This document shows, piece after piece, positions 1 to 7,656 of a stretch of 64,000 nt of DNA. Made by a program: the position numbers and the translations under genes. The notes beneath the pieces were generated by a model. That model was given only the letters and a program-made list of their open reading frames with translations. It was not told where the DNA came from and made no database searches. Source of the DNA: an uncultured Oscillibacter sp. (GTDB lineage Bacteria; Bacillota; Clostridia; Oscillospirales; Oscillospiraceae); NCBI GenBank assembly GCA_910577405.1, contig CAJTMG010000015.1, positions 1-64,000 on the forward strand. The letters are read 5' to 3'. Positions within the stretch are counted from its first letter, which is position 1. Each line of letters opens with the position of its first letter.

Positions 1-393
1 GCTGGATTCGCTCCGGGTATCCGCAAAGGTAGAGCCAAACGCTAACTTTGTCAGGAGCGCCGGCGAGTTTAGCTTCCATACGCCGGGGGCACTGTCTGGG
101 CCCAATCTCTGGCTGTCAAGCAGGCAATTCAGCTTTCATCCTTATGCACATCTTTTCATCCCTCCACACCGCCGCCCGTGAAGCTCGAACGGCCCGTGCA
201 CTCCGACATGCTATGGTCGCCCTCCGGTTTCCCTTTCAGGGTTAGTCGGGGGATGATGGGCTGCGTTATGTGGTCGCGTCGGGCCTCCTTCTCCCTGTGG
301 ATTGACCACTGTGTGATACCTTTCCCACCACTTGCTCAAGGTGGGATTTCAACAGTCCCGAGGGCAGGCGTCACTCTGCCCTTACGGACGCAC
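1..393 (-). mobile_element. Group II intron, 5' part (runs off the window)
   Basis: No credible reading frame lies here, but on the minus strand the sequence starts with GTGCG at 393, the usual 5' end of a group II intron. It continues with GC-rich, highly paired sequence (for example CCCACCTTGAGCAAGTGGTGGG) resembling domain I. The start falls a few codons into a short gene (ATG at 424), which suggests insertion into a coding sequence. The reverse transcriptase ORF and the 3' end (domains V and VI) would lie left of the window. The call is from pattern and context, not from a folded structure. Another structured RNA is possible. Confidence 0.55.
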
Positions 394-424
394 TCAGCTT
401 GGCAAAATAACTTGTATAGATCAT
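394..424 (-). pseudogene. 5' exon of a short gene split by the intron (DUF488-like start)
   Basis: A good ribosome binding site (AAAAGGAGT) precedes an ATG at 424. The first codons read MIYTSYFAKL, which I recall as the typical start of small DUF488-type proteins in gut Firmicutes elements. The frame meets a stop shortly after the intron's GTGCG start, so the protein can only be made if the intron is spliced out. The 3' exon is not in the window. The family assignment rests on ten residues and is tentative. Confidence 0.4.
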
Positions 425-450
425 ATGTGTTTACTCCTTTTCGGTCAGTT

Positions 451-576
451 TTACAAAAATCTAGCAAACCATTTGAATATTGTTATTATTACTGACACAA
501 CACCAATAACGCTAAACACCCCAATCATATTGGCAATGATTCCGATGATGTTATACCAGTCGTCCCATCTTTTCAT
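451..576 (-). CDS. Small membrane protein, 41 aa
   Basis: The frame starts at ATG 576, preceded by AGGAGAG, and codes for 41 residues beginning MKRWDDWYNIIG. A long hydrophobic stretch (about residues 9-34) makes one membrane segment. Its ATG overlaps the stop of the upstream HAD gene by four bases (ATGA), so the two are probably translationally coupled. The function is unknown. Holin-like or toxin-like roles are conceivable for so small a membrane peptide in a phage-like element, but nothing here shows this. Confidence 0.6.
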   Translation of the reverse strand: MKRWDDWYNIIGIIANMIGVFSVIGVVSVIITIFKWFARFL

Positions 577-1574
577 TTCTTCTCCACTCTCCTGGTCTTG
601 CGCTCCTCGTACTCAACCTCGTCGATACGAACCATGTCGGGTTTACCATCTTCATACTTGAAGTACCCGTTCAGCGCCACCTTCTCACCGTTCGGCGTGA
701 TGACATAGAGATAGCCCACAGTGTCAAAGTCCTTACTCTTCGGGTCCGTCATGAACTCATCCCGAACGACCTTGAACTTCTTCTCACTGGGGAAATAGGG
801 CATAGCAATGGGAAAAATCTTATCAATGAGCCGGGTAACAAAGCCGTTCTGGTAGGCAATCTCAGGCTCGTCGACATTGACCACCTGAACACGGTTGACA
901 TCACTATAGGTCGTAGTTCCATCCGGAGCCACTTCCTTGAAGAGAGAACCCATACGCTTGCACTGGTACCGCTTGATGTTGTCCTCCCGGATGTGTACTT
1001 CCTCCCAAATCTCCGGAATCTCTTCGATAGGCGACAGGCACTTTCCGGAAATCAAACGGTCAAGGATGCCCTTCGTAATGCCAAGACTGTATCCGGTATG
1101 TCCGTCATCCATCAAACAGCGGAAAGCTCGCAGCGCACTCTTATAGCAGGCAATGCCATAACCTTCTTCTCCCGGTGCGTCAGACATCTCCCGTTCTTTA
1201 GCGCAGGCCAAGGAAACTTCCCTTTCGGCCCACGACGGTTCTGCGATATAAGGCAGCGAGAATCCCTGCACCGTCCGGTCGTCAATGAATTCGTCAGCAA
1301 AGATTTTACGGGTATTGCCGCCGAAGAAATCGACCATTTCCTTGAGATTATCATTGACTGCATCCAGGTGAAGCTCGTTCTCTTCACACCACTTGACCGC
1401 ATTGGCAAGAGGTTCGTCCGTCCGGTTCGTCCAGAGGATAATACGAGCGCCTTTGGCCTGTTCGCTCTTGCAGTAATTCAGGACCTCGACGTTCACAGCT
1501 CCGATTTCAGGCCATTTATTTTCGACCAGAGTGCCGTCAAAGTCAACGGCGATAATTTTAGCTCTTTCTTTCAT
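573..1574 (-). CDS. HAD-like phosphatase with extra C-terminal domain
   Basis: The 333-residue protein opens with IIAVDFDGTLVE (about residues 6-17), the DxDGT nucleophile motif of the haloacid dehalogenase superfamily. ILWTNR near residue 46 fits motif II, and ADEFIDDRT near 93 fits the acidic motif. The N-terminal 120 residues resemble small BT0820-type phosphatases. The remaining 200 residues are an additional domain seen in Firmicutes phage proteins, whose role I cannot name. I chose ATG 1574 because AAAGGAGAACAAC precedes it; an upstream ATG at 1604 has no such site. The substrate is unknown. Confidence 0.75.
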   Translation of the reverse strand: MKERAKIIAVDFDGTLVENKWPEIGAVNVEVLNYCKSEQAKGARIILWTNRTDEPLANAVKWCEENELHLDAVNDNLKEMVDFFGGNTRKIFADEFIDDRTVQGFSLPYIAEPSWAEREVSLACAKEREMSDAPGEEGYGIACYKSALRAFRCLMDDGHTGYSLGITKGILDRLISGKCLSPIEEIPEIWEEVHIREDNIKRYQCKRMGSLFKEVAPDGTTTYSDVNRVQVVNVDEPEIAYQNGFVTRLIDKIFPIAMPYFPSEKKFKVVRDEFMTDPKSKDFDTVGYLYVITPNGEKVALNGYFKYEDGKPDMVRIDEVEYEERKTRRVEKK

Positions 1575-1633
1575 GTTGTTCTCCTTTTTTGATGTTACGC
1601 CCACAAATGGGCAGAAATTGATATCAAAATATC

Positions 1634-1670
1634 CGGCCTCTGTCTGCTAAGACAAAAGCCGGACGTTTTA
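1634..1670 (-). terminator. Rho-independent terminator
   Basis: On the minus strand an interrupted stem (GTCCGGC / GCCGGAT with an inner TGTCT/AGACA helix) lies just after the stop of the gene at 1681. A T-rich stretch (ATATTTTGAT) follows it. Confidence 0.6.
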
Positions 1671-1680
1671 TTTATGATGC

Positions 1681-1999
1681 TTAGTCAACGTGTTCCACGC
1701 ATTCAAGCCAATCATCAAGAGAAATGCCCTCAATGCCACAAATGCGCACATCATGCCATTTACTTTTCAGACTTCTTCCATTGAAAATCGGGGCATTTAC
1801 TAACTCTTCTGCCGTTGCAAACTCAGCTCCATTTTCCACATCGCAATATCCAACCCAATACGGTTTATCATACTGGGGCAGATATCCTAAATAATGCTCG
1901 ATTTCCTCGGGATCATCCACGAAATAGAAACAGGTCTCGTCGATATTCAATCCGGCTTCCAACTGCCGGAAAAAAATAATCAAACTTCAATGTCATCAT
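1681..1999 (-). CDS. Conserved small protein with apparent frameshift in a T7 run
   Basis: The 3' frame codes for FFRQLEAGLNIDETCFYF... and runs for about 100 residues but has only a poor TTG start. A proper ATG (1996 or 1999, overlapping the stop of the upstream gene as ATGA) opens another frame, MTLKFDYFF, that joins it one base out of phase. The join is the run of seven T on the minus strand (1970-1976). With six T the protein reads MTLKFDYFFRQLEAG without interruption. Either the gene is broken, it uses slippage, or the base call is wrong. The C-terminal part (PYWVGYCD, WHDVRI) looks like a conserved small-protein family of unknown function. Confidence 0.6.
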
Positions 2000-2784
2000 A
2001 AGCAGCATGTCCGTCCGAATTCTTCCAGAATTTCATTCAGATCCTCAGGGAGATATTTGATGGCCTGAGCAACCAAATTGTCGGGAACACCATAGTAAGC
2101 CCCAGCAATACCTCCGGTGATTGCGGCAATCGTATCACTGTCACCACCAAGGGAAACAGCAAGTCTTATCGCATCCTCAAAATCGCTGGATTCCAGAAAC
2201 GCTTTGATTGCCTGCGGCACGCTTCCCTGACAGGATACGTCAAAGCGATAATGGGGACGCAGTTCATCGATGGTGAAGTTCAGAATATAATAGCGTTCCT
2301 CAACCATTGCCTGGATTTCACTCTTTGACATACCGTGCAAAGCTGCCCAGGTAGCTACTGCAACGGCTTCCGCGCCTTTCATACCTTCCGGATGATTGTG
2401 GCTTACTTTTGTAACAGCGGCAGAGAGTAACGCGCACTGCTCCAAAGAATCGGAAACATACGCTACCGGACTGATTCTCATAGCCGCTCCGTTCCCGAAG
2501 CTATTATAGGGTTTGGGATTTTTCTTGTGGAGCCACAGCCAGAATATCTGCCCATACCCACAGTTCGGGTATTTCAGCCCGATTTCCTGCATGTACTTTA
2601 CAGCGTTTTTGCTCAGTTCGTCCGGGTCTTTGGAACTCCTCAGCAGCGCTTTGGCAACCGCAAAAGTCATAGCACTGTCGTCCGTAAAAGAGCATTGCTT
2701 CGTAAACAGTTCAAAGTCCTTGGATTTGCAGTTCCTACGCTCAAAGCGGGAGCCAACAATATCTCCGATAATTGCGCCTATCAC
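1996..2784 (-). CDS. ADP-ribosylglycohydrolase family protein
   Basis: The family removes ADP-ribose from modified proteins or nucleic acids, using two magnesium ions. Visible motifs are GAIIGDIVGSRFE at the N-terminus, FTDDSAM near residue 35 (metal ligands) and GGDSDTIAAITGGIAGAYYG near residue 215. Together these are the classic DraG/ARH signature. At about 262 residues its length fits the family. I place the start at GTG 2784 rather than 2793 because GGGGGTG lies six bases upstream and the N-terminus then matches the family. In a phage-like element it could undo host ADP-ribosylation defences, which is an inference. Confidence 0.9.
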   Translation of the reverse strand: MIGAIIGDIVGSRFERRNCKSKDFELFTKQCSFTDDSAMTFAVAKALLRSSKDPDELSKNAVKYMQEIGLKYPNCGYGQIFWLWLHKKNPKPYNSFGNGAAMRISPVAYVSDSLEQCALLSAAVTKVSHNHPEGMKGAEAVAVATWAALHGMSKSEIQAMVEERYYILNFTIDELRPHYRFDVSCQGSVPQAIKAFLESSDFEDAIRLAVSLGGDSDTIAAITGGIAGAYYGVPDNLVAQAIKYLPEDLNEILEEFGRTCCL

Positions 2785-2838
2785 TTCAAACACCCCCTAC
2801 ATTCATTGCAATCAGAATATAATACTGGGTGTAAAATG

Positions 2839-3027
2839 TCAAGTCTTAATTCCAAGCATCATCTTTGCCTGCTTCAAGGTCAGGCCAACCAAGAACTCCG
2901 GCATTACGTAATAATTCCCGACTTCTGCGATATCGATCACGCCACGGGAATCATCGTCGTAAATAATTCTGATCTGGTCATCCATAATATCTTTCAAGAC
3001 CAGTTTAATCCTCTTTTGTGCCATCAT
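2839..3027 (-). CDS. Hypothetical protein, 62 aa
   Basis: The start is chosen at ATG 3027 (MMAQKRIKLVLKD) because AAGGGGGT precedes it. The small protein is mixed alpha/beta in appearance and rich in Ile, Asp and Val, with no membrane segment and no motif I recognise. It overlaps the 3' end of the gene at 3005-3277, which points to coupled translation. Confidence 0.6.
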   Translation of the reverse strand: MMAQKRIKLVLKDIMDDQIRIIYDDDSRGVIDIAEVGNYYVMPEFLVGLTLKQAKMMLGIKT

Positions 3028-3277
3028 AACCCCCTTCTTTGGATGCAAGAAGTTCCTTGCGCATATTACTCATGATAATCGATGTGGCATTGTAAAGTGT
3101 CCGCTTTTCAAAGTCAGAGAGGCATCCGAATGTGTAACTGTTCAGGATATCAGCGGCAAGTTTCTGAATTGCCACAAAATTCTCATGTGTTACGTTCTGG
3201 GCGATGAAACTCAGACGCTCCAGGTACTTGTTAAACATATTCAATTCAGGTGCCGCCAATTCTTCTCTTTTCAACAT
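3005..3277 (-). CDS. Hypothetical protein, 90 aa
   Basis: An acidic, probably all-helical protein (MLKREELAAPELNMFNKYLE...) with no recognisable domain. The octamer ATTATATT sits 15-22 bases before the start, just upstream of the Shine-Dalgarno-like GAAAGGGA. It lies between the helicase gene and another small gene in one leftward run. Confidence 0.6.
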   Translation of the reverse strand: MLKREELAAPELNMFNKYLERLSFIAQNVTHENFVAIQKLAADILNSYTFGCLSDFEKRTLYNATSIIMSNMRKELLASKEGGYDGTKED

Positions 3278-3313
3278 ACATCCCTTTCCAAATATAATTT
3301 TTTCTCAGTTTGA

Positions 3314-4525
3314 CTAACCGATAAATTTCCCTTCATTAAAATTTTTCTTTGCTTTGAGTGCTTTTGCGATAGCCAGATCGATGCTTGAATAGCTCTTGAG
3401 GTGGTAATACCAAAGGTCTGTATAAGGCGTTGTAAGCCGGTCAATCCGTCCGGACGCCTGAACCGACACTTTATAAGAATACTGCTGTGAGTAGAATATA
3501 ATTGTGTCTGTGGTAATGCAATTCCACCCTTCGCACCCCGCTGTGTACTGCACCAGATACACCCACTTTTTCCCCGTGGGAATTTCCTGATGCTTATGGC
3601 CGTTCCACTCTGCAATCTCTGTACCCTTGGAATACCTGAGCGATCTCAGAATATCAAGCTCATAGTTATGGCTATAGAAGATAATGGCTTTGGGATGTTC
3701 ATCCAGTATCTTCAAAACCGCGTCTGCTCTTGAGCTATCAGAATTAACAATTCGACGCAGTGACATACACAACTCGGCAGCCGTTTCAATGGGACGATTC
3801 TCCCAAGGATTCCACCTGTCCCGCATAACTGCCCGATATTTGGAAATATCATACTGAACGGGGACATCCTCGTGATGAGGCGTAGTCTTGCGGTTGAATT
3901 CCATTTTAATGAGGATAGAATTGCGGAGGCGAATCAATCTTCTGGTATTACGATAGCTTTCGATTTTAGGGAACCTTGCAAACCTGTCCCAGTTCACGTG
4001 GTCGTCAATAAATTGCGTTTTGTTCCTATAAAAACCATTGGCTATAAAGACTGGAATATAATCTTCCCATTTGTCACCCGGCGTTGCCGACAACAGTATC
4101 CATTCGTTATGCCTGGCGATTTTGAGAAACGCCTTCGTCCAAGCCCCATAGCCGATTACCCGCTGTTCGTCGAATACAAAGAACGCATCCTTGACATCCG
4201 CATACTTGGCGATATTGTTCCAGGAGTCGACCACCACCGTATTTTTGTAATAATTACAGTCGGCGTGAGTTGAGAGGAGGAACGGCGCCAATTCCCCCTC
4301 CCATTCGCACGTATCACGTTTACGGGCTGTGGTAATGATGTAAATATCTTTTGGATTCTGCATAGGAAAATAGTCGCTGGTGTTGATTTTTCCGTTTTGC
4401 AGCTTGTAATAATATGCCAAAGCTGTTCGTGATTTTCCGCTCCCAACGCCACCGCATAAAATGCAGCCATTTTTCATCTGATTAACAGCATCAAGCTGAT
4501 AGTCATAGAGAGTAATTCCGGCCAT
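3314..4525 (-). CDS. SF2 DNA helicase/translocase (SNF2-like)
   Basis: The protein has 403 residues with the helicase motifs in order: a Q-like YDYQLDAV near residue 7, Walker A GGVGSGKSRTAL near 25, the Walker B-like FVFDEQR near 117, motif III LLSATP near 146, and motif VI QASGRIDR near 358. This set marks an SF2 helicase or SNF2-type translocase. It lacks extra nuclease or protein-interaction domains. Similar lone helicases are common in phage replication or recombination regions. It sits next to the HsdM-like gene, but no specificity (HsdS) gene accompanies them, so a type I restriction role is not supported. Confidence 0.85.
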   Translation of the reverse strand: MAGITLYDYQLDAVNQMKNGCILCGGVGSGKSRTALAYYYKLQNGKINTSDYFPMQNPKDIYIITTARKRDTCEWEGELAPFLLSTHADCNYYKNTVVVDSWNNIAKYADVKDAFFVFDEQRVIGYGAWTKAFLKIARHNEWILLSATPGDKWEDYIPVFIANGFYRNKTQFIDDHVNWDRFARFPKIESYRNTRRLIRLRNSILIKMEFNRKTTPHHEDVPVQYDISKYRAVMRDRWNPWENRPIETAAELCMSLRRIVNSDSSRADAVLKILDEHPKAIIFYSHNYELDILRSLRYSKGTEIAEWNGHKHQEIPTGKKWVYLVQYTAGCEGWNCITTDTIIFYSQQYSYKVSVQASGRIDRLTTPYTDLWYYHLKSYSSIDLAIAKALKAKKNFNEGKFIG

Positions 4526-4539
4526 TTTCTTTCGTTTTC

Positions 4540-4818
4540 CTACCTTTCATACGGAAACATAATGGTCGTAGCGCTCCGATCCCACTCAGTGATAATCCAG
4601 ATTTCAAGCCCGTCATGCTTATAAGCGCCCATAATCATTTCTCCGTCGATAACCGCCTTGTCCGAGACTTCTTTATCCTCAGTACAGAGATCGCCCCAAT
4701 CGCCATACTGGAACCGTTTAAGGCTGGTCGTCACAAACGTGGGAAAAGCAGGGCTTTCATTCATTTTATTTGCAATACCCGCAGTAACAACCAGCTTCCC
4801 AAGTTCAAATTTCCCCAT
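4540..4818 (-). CDS. Small conserved mobile-element protein, 92 aa
   Basis: The sequence (FELGKLVVTAGI..., GDWGDLCTEDKEVSD, IWIITEWDRSATTIMFPYE) belongs to a short protein family common on gut Firmicutes plasmids and phages. It is often auto-annotated as a 'type I restriction subunit M', although it has no methylase motif. The start ATG at 4818 has GGAGGG upstream and overlaps the end of the HsdM-like gene, so the two are coupled. The true function is unknown. Confidence 0.7.
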   Translation of the reverse strand: MGKFELGKLVVTAGIANKMNESPAFPTFVTTSLKRFQYGDWGDLCTEDKEVSDKAVIDGEMIMGAYKHDGLEIWIITEWDRSATTIMFPYER

Positions 4819-6058
4819 CAGTTTTTCCCTCCATCACAAAGCCGTCTTCAATTTCGGCAAAGTACCCATCTTCTTCCAAATCCGTCTTCGGACCAGACGA
4901 CAGCCACATGACTATCAGTTCGTTGGTACTTTCGACGCCTTTCTCCTGATAGAAATTGAAAATGGTATCCTTTACATTGCCGGTTACACGGATTTTGGAG
5001 CAATCAAAACAAGGTTCGTTCGAAATCGGAATCCCGGCTTTCCTCGCGACATTCGCATAAAATGAGTAAATATCGCGGCGGCAATCGTCCTCTTCCAGCT
5101 TGAGCAGAAGCCGGAACGGTTTCTTTTCCACTCCGGAACCGCCATCACAGAACAGAGCATCCACGCCATGCACAACCCGCCGCATAGCCCATACGTCCGA
5201 AAAATACATAGGCGTGAACCAATAGCTTTCAAGCGTATCGCCGGTATTCATCGGGTCGGTAAGGGAATTGCCTACTTTAATATAGGCCGCCACTCCCAGA
5301 AGCGAAAGCTGAATATAACACATCAGAGCCACCGTTTCGTCAATGTCCTGGGCGGCAACCAAAATATGATTCTGGAAGTTCAAACCGGATTTCATCAGCA
5401 CTTTCCGCGCCGCGTGAACCCCGGCGATCAATGTTGCCCCTGCACCGCAACAAGGGTCGTTGATGGTAATATAACCATTATCCTTGACCTGTTTCAGCAC
5501 ATTTTCCATCGTGATATCAGCCATAAGCTCACAGACAGAATGGGGGGTAAAATACTGCTCCCTGCCCTCGTCCTGAAGGTTAAGAGAGGTATAGAGTTTC
5601 CCAAGGAAATCCTGCTCGGGATTGAGTTCCAGAGCCAAGACCATATGGGCAAACAATTCAGGAAATTTGGCCTGTTCTTCTTTATTGTATTTCCGGATGA
5701 TACGGAGGTAACGTGCTTCTCGTTCGTCGTAATGCTTCTTATCAACCGGATTGGACAGAGCGCAGGCCGACATGACAATGAAGTCACTCCAAACATCCCA
5801 GGACCGGTGTCGGCAAGTAAGCTCTTTGAATGTTTTCAGGAATTCCTTTTCCGGGTTAAATTTGGGTTCAGACCAATGTTTCAGAAAATCTTTTCCAGTG
5901 CTGACGGACGCCTTCGACGGAGTAAACAGCGGGACCTCGAACTGGGGCCGCTCCATCTTTGCAGGCGCAAAAGTTTTCGCCGGCGGCAAAGCAGCGGGCT
6001 TGGGCTTCGGTTTGGAAGACTGCTTTTTCTTGGGTTTCTTCTTCCTGATAAGTGCCAT
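4805..6058 (-). CDS. HsdM-like N6-adenine methylase fold protein, motif IV missing
   Basis: The 417-residue protein has a basic, Pro/Lys-rich N-terminal tail (residues 1-60). A HsdM-like core follows, with YFTPHSVCELMA near residue 165 and the SAM-binding motif I NDPCCGAGATLIAG near 200. Where active N6-methylases have NPPF or NPPY, this protein has a stretch containing WFTPMYF (near 275), so the catalytic motif is absent or strongly changed. About 80 extra residues form the C-terminus. It may bind SAM and DNA without methylating, or belong to a divergent family. AAAGGAG precedes the start. Confidence 0.75.
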   Translation of the reverse strand: MALIRKKKPKKKQSSKPKPKPAALPPAKTFAPAKMERPQFEVPLFTPSKASVSTGKDFLKHWSEPKFNPEKEFLKTFKELTCRHRSWDVWSDFIVMSACALSNPVDKKHYDEREARYLRIIRKYNKEEQAKFPELFAHMVLALELNPEQDFLGKLYTSLNLQDEGREQYFTPHSVCELMADITMENVLKQVKDNGYITINDPCCGAGATLIAGVHAARKVLMKSGLNFQNHILVAAQDIDETVALMCYIQLSLLGVAAYIKVGNSLTDPMNTGDTLESYWFTPMYFSDVWAMRRVVHGVDALFCDGGSGVEKKPFRLLLKLEEDDCRRDIYSFYANVARKAGIPISNEPCFDCSKIRVTGNVKDTIFNFYQEKGVESTNELIVMWLSSGPKTDLEEDGYFAEIEDGFVMEGKTDGEI

Positions 6059-6085
6059 CTTGATTTTCTCCTTTCAAAATGGAAG

Positions 6086-6124
6086 CTCGGTGCTATAATG
6101 GTGACATCTCGGAAGAAAGGAGGT
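6086..6124 (+). promoter_or_regulatory. Probable promoter end and RBS of the plus-strand gene
   Basis: TATAAT lies at about 6096-6101, followed by a strong Shine-Dalgarno sequence AAAGGAGGT (6116-6124). It is one of few plus-strand gene starts inside the element. No convincing -35 box is visible. Confidence 0.45.
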
Positions 6125-6132
6125 CCCTCGAC

Positions 6133-6354
6133 ATGGCCAAGGAACCTGATTTCTCCTATCCCAATGAAGATGGGAAGCTGGTTTCTGGAGCCGCTGCGTT
6201 TCAGCACCACGTCTATACCGAAATGGGTGGTATCCAGAAATATAATGATGCGGTTGGTTATGCGTACATTACTGAATTCGTAAAAGCGCATTCTGACATC
6301 ATCAACGAAGGGCTTGCTGTAAAGGCAAGAAGAAGCCGCTTTAAGGCAGTATAA
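6133..6354 (+). CDS. Hypothetical protein, 73 aa (against the main direction)
   Basis: ATG 6133 follows AAAGGAGGT at ideal spacing. The product (MAKEPDFSYPNEDGK...) is soluble and of unknown function. It is transcribed away from the HsdM-like gene and toward the gene at 6461. It contains one copy of the AATATAAT octamer (6239-6246), in the same genomic orientation as the copies in minus-strand genes. Confidence 0.65.
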   Translation: MAKEPDFSYPNEDGKLVSGAAAFQHHVYTEMGGIQKYNDAVGYAYITEFVKAHSDIINEGLAVKARRSRFKAV

Positions 6355-6369
6355 GCCCAAAAGCAAAGC

Positions 6370-6412
6370 GAAAGTTGAGCCCCAACCTCTTCTCTCGCTT
6401 TCAATTTATCAC
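6370..6412. terminator. Possible bidirectional terminator between convergent genes
   Basis: AAGCGAAAG and CTCTCGCTTT can pair around an internal loop, between the ends of the genes at 6133 and 6461. The flanking T-runs are weak. Confidence 0.4.
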
Positions 6413-6460
6413 GCCGCATCCTTTCCCAGCTTCCCGTTCATTCATTGACACAAATAAGTA

Positions 6461-6934
6461 TTACTCCTGCGGATACTCCTCACCGGCATACTTCTCGGCG
6501 AATTCGTCTTCCTCAATGCTGACGTACATCGTCTTGAGATATGCCTTGATGCCGGTCTTTCCGTTGACCTCCCATTCGCTGGGATTGATGATGAGGTCCA
6601 CATTGCGAATTTCTGTGAAATCCAGAGTCCCGACGGATTCTTCATCCAACCGGGTCTTCGCCCTGCGGGTAAGCATGTAAATATTGGGCGGGTAGTTGTC
6701 GAACCGGACTGCTACCTGAATATAATGACGCGGGACATCATCTTCATCCCGGGGAGCAAGAATGCGGATATTCCAGCCGTCTTCGGCCATCCGCTGGGCC
6801 TGCTCCGGGTCATCGATGAACACGCAGAAATTGCGGTTCCCGGCCCGGTTGTACTTGCTTTCACGCCCGGAGAAATTCCGGAAGATAATGCGGGCGTTTT
6901 CGATGATGAGATTATCAAGTTTTTTGCGTGCCAT
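6461..6934 (-). CDS. Probable phage single-stranded DNA-binding protein
   Basis: The 157-residue protein resembles a family of phage ssDNA-binding proteins. It has IIFRNFSGRESKYNRAGNRN near residues 15-34, FCVFIDD near 36, a central part with DNYPPNIYMLT, and NVDLIINPSEW followed by GKTGIKAYLKTMYV. It ends in an acidic tail (EEDEFAEKYAGEEYPQE), typical of SSBs that recruit replication proteins. It is coupled to the ribbon-helix-helix gene upstream (stop and start 3 bases apart) and lies one gene from the replication fusion protein. The assignment is from memory of the family pattern. Confidence 0.6.
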   Translation of the reverse strand: MARKKLDNLIIENARIIFRNFSGRESKYNRAGNRNFCVFIDDPEQAQRMAEDGWNIRILAPRDEDDVPRHYIQVAVRFDNYPPNIYMLTRRAKTRLDEESVGTLDFTEIRNVDLIINPSEWEVNGKTGIKAYLKTMYVSIEEDEFAEKYAGEEYPQE

Positions 6935-6936
6935 AG

Positions 6937-7350
6937 TTATACACTCTCCTTTTGATATGATTGAACCAACTGTTCAAAAAATGCGAGATTAAAATGCGCA
7001 AGCCGCTGCATGTGGGTCAACTTCGGCTTCGGCGCGCAATTTTCATTATGGGTATTTTCCAGCGCGTTCCACAGAATATCAGCGACATTCATGTTTGCGG
7101 ACTTCAACCGCTGGAGCTTCTCCCACTCGACATCATCCAGCCTGAAACAGCACTCGCGCATCCGATTCCCATCTTTGCCCCTCCTGTTCGTCCGCTTCTC
7201 AACGTCCATGGGGTCGGTATCCAGCGCTTTCCGAAGAATATCCGTGATATTGATGCCGGCGGCCTTCAAGCGCTGAACCATCTCAAATTCCTCTTCGCTC
7301 AAACGAATCCTGTACTTGTGCGTCCGGGCAGTCTTTTCTCCATTAGGCAT
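6937..7350 (-). CDS. Tandem ribbon-helix-helix protein
   Basis: The 137-residue protein holds two similar segments, HKYRIRLSEEEFEMVQRL... (near residue 10) and RECCFRLDDVEWEKLQRL... (near 65). Each fits a beta-strand plus two helices of a CopG/MetJ-type DNA-binding fold. The two units in one chain could form an intramolecular dimer. It is a good candidate for a regulator of the element's repeated promoters, but this is inference. ATG 7350 is chosen for its AAAGGAG site; the longer frame from 7404 starts inside the terminator region. Confidence 0.7.
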   Translation of the reverse strand: MPNGEKTARTHKYRIRLSEEEFEMVQRLKAAGINITDILRKALDTDPMDVEKRTNRRGKDGNRMRECCFRLDDVEWEKLQRLKSANMNVADILWNALENTHNENCAPKPKLTHMQRLAHFNLAFFEQLVQSYQKESV

Positions 7351-7374
7351 GTTTGTTACTCCTTTCAAAAATAT

Positions 7375-7406
7375 AAAGAAGAAGAGCCCCTGAGCGGGAC
7401 TCATCC
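7375..7406 (-). terminator. Rho-independent terminator
   Basis: On the minus strand GAGTCCC-gctca-GGGGCTC is followed by TTCTTCTTT, after the small gene at 7411. Confidence 0.65.
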
Positions 7407-7410
7407 TCCT

Positions 7411-7614
7411 TTAATACTGGGTTTTGACCCAAATACGCATAGTCTCATTTCCTTTTTCGGTTGCGTTCCAAAGCTTATACCCCACGGCATCAAGCATCGT
7501 CATCGCCTGAAACGCTTCCTTATTCTTTGCATTCAAGGCCGGTAATACGAATACCATACCGCTGATAAAACCAACTGTAGCCGCAACCAAAATGTTAAAA
7601 CGATTCCTATTCAT
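7411..7614 (-). CDS. Small membrane protein, 67 aa
   Basis: The N-terminal half (ILVAATVGFISGMVFVLPAL, about residues 8-27) is one membrane segment, followed by a short charged tail. Its start lies 14 bases past the TTTTATGG of a promoter element copy, with GGAGGTGA in between, and a terminator follows, so it is a single-gene transcription unit. The function is unknown. Confidence 0.65.
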   Translation of the reverse strand: MNRNRFNILVAATVGFISGMVFVLPALNAKNKEAFQAMTMLDAVGYKLWNATEKGNETMRIWVKTQY

Positions 7615-7627
7615 TTTCGGCTCACCT

Positions 7628-7656
7628 CCATAAAAGAAGGTGCAAATTCAGCGCAC
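7628..7656 (-). promoter_or_regulatory. 29-bp promoter element, copy 1
   Basis: Minus strand GTGCGC-N15-TTTTATGG. The upstream box overlaps the last codons of the replication gene, and the Shine-Dalgarno site of the next gene follows immediately. Confidence 0.6.

Noticed and set aside
3314..6058. Type I restriction-modification locus (helicase + HsdM-like)
   Set aside because: There is no specificity subunit, the helicase lacks the nuclease domain of HsdR, and the methylase motif IV is missing.
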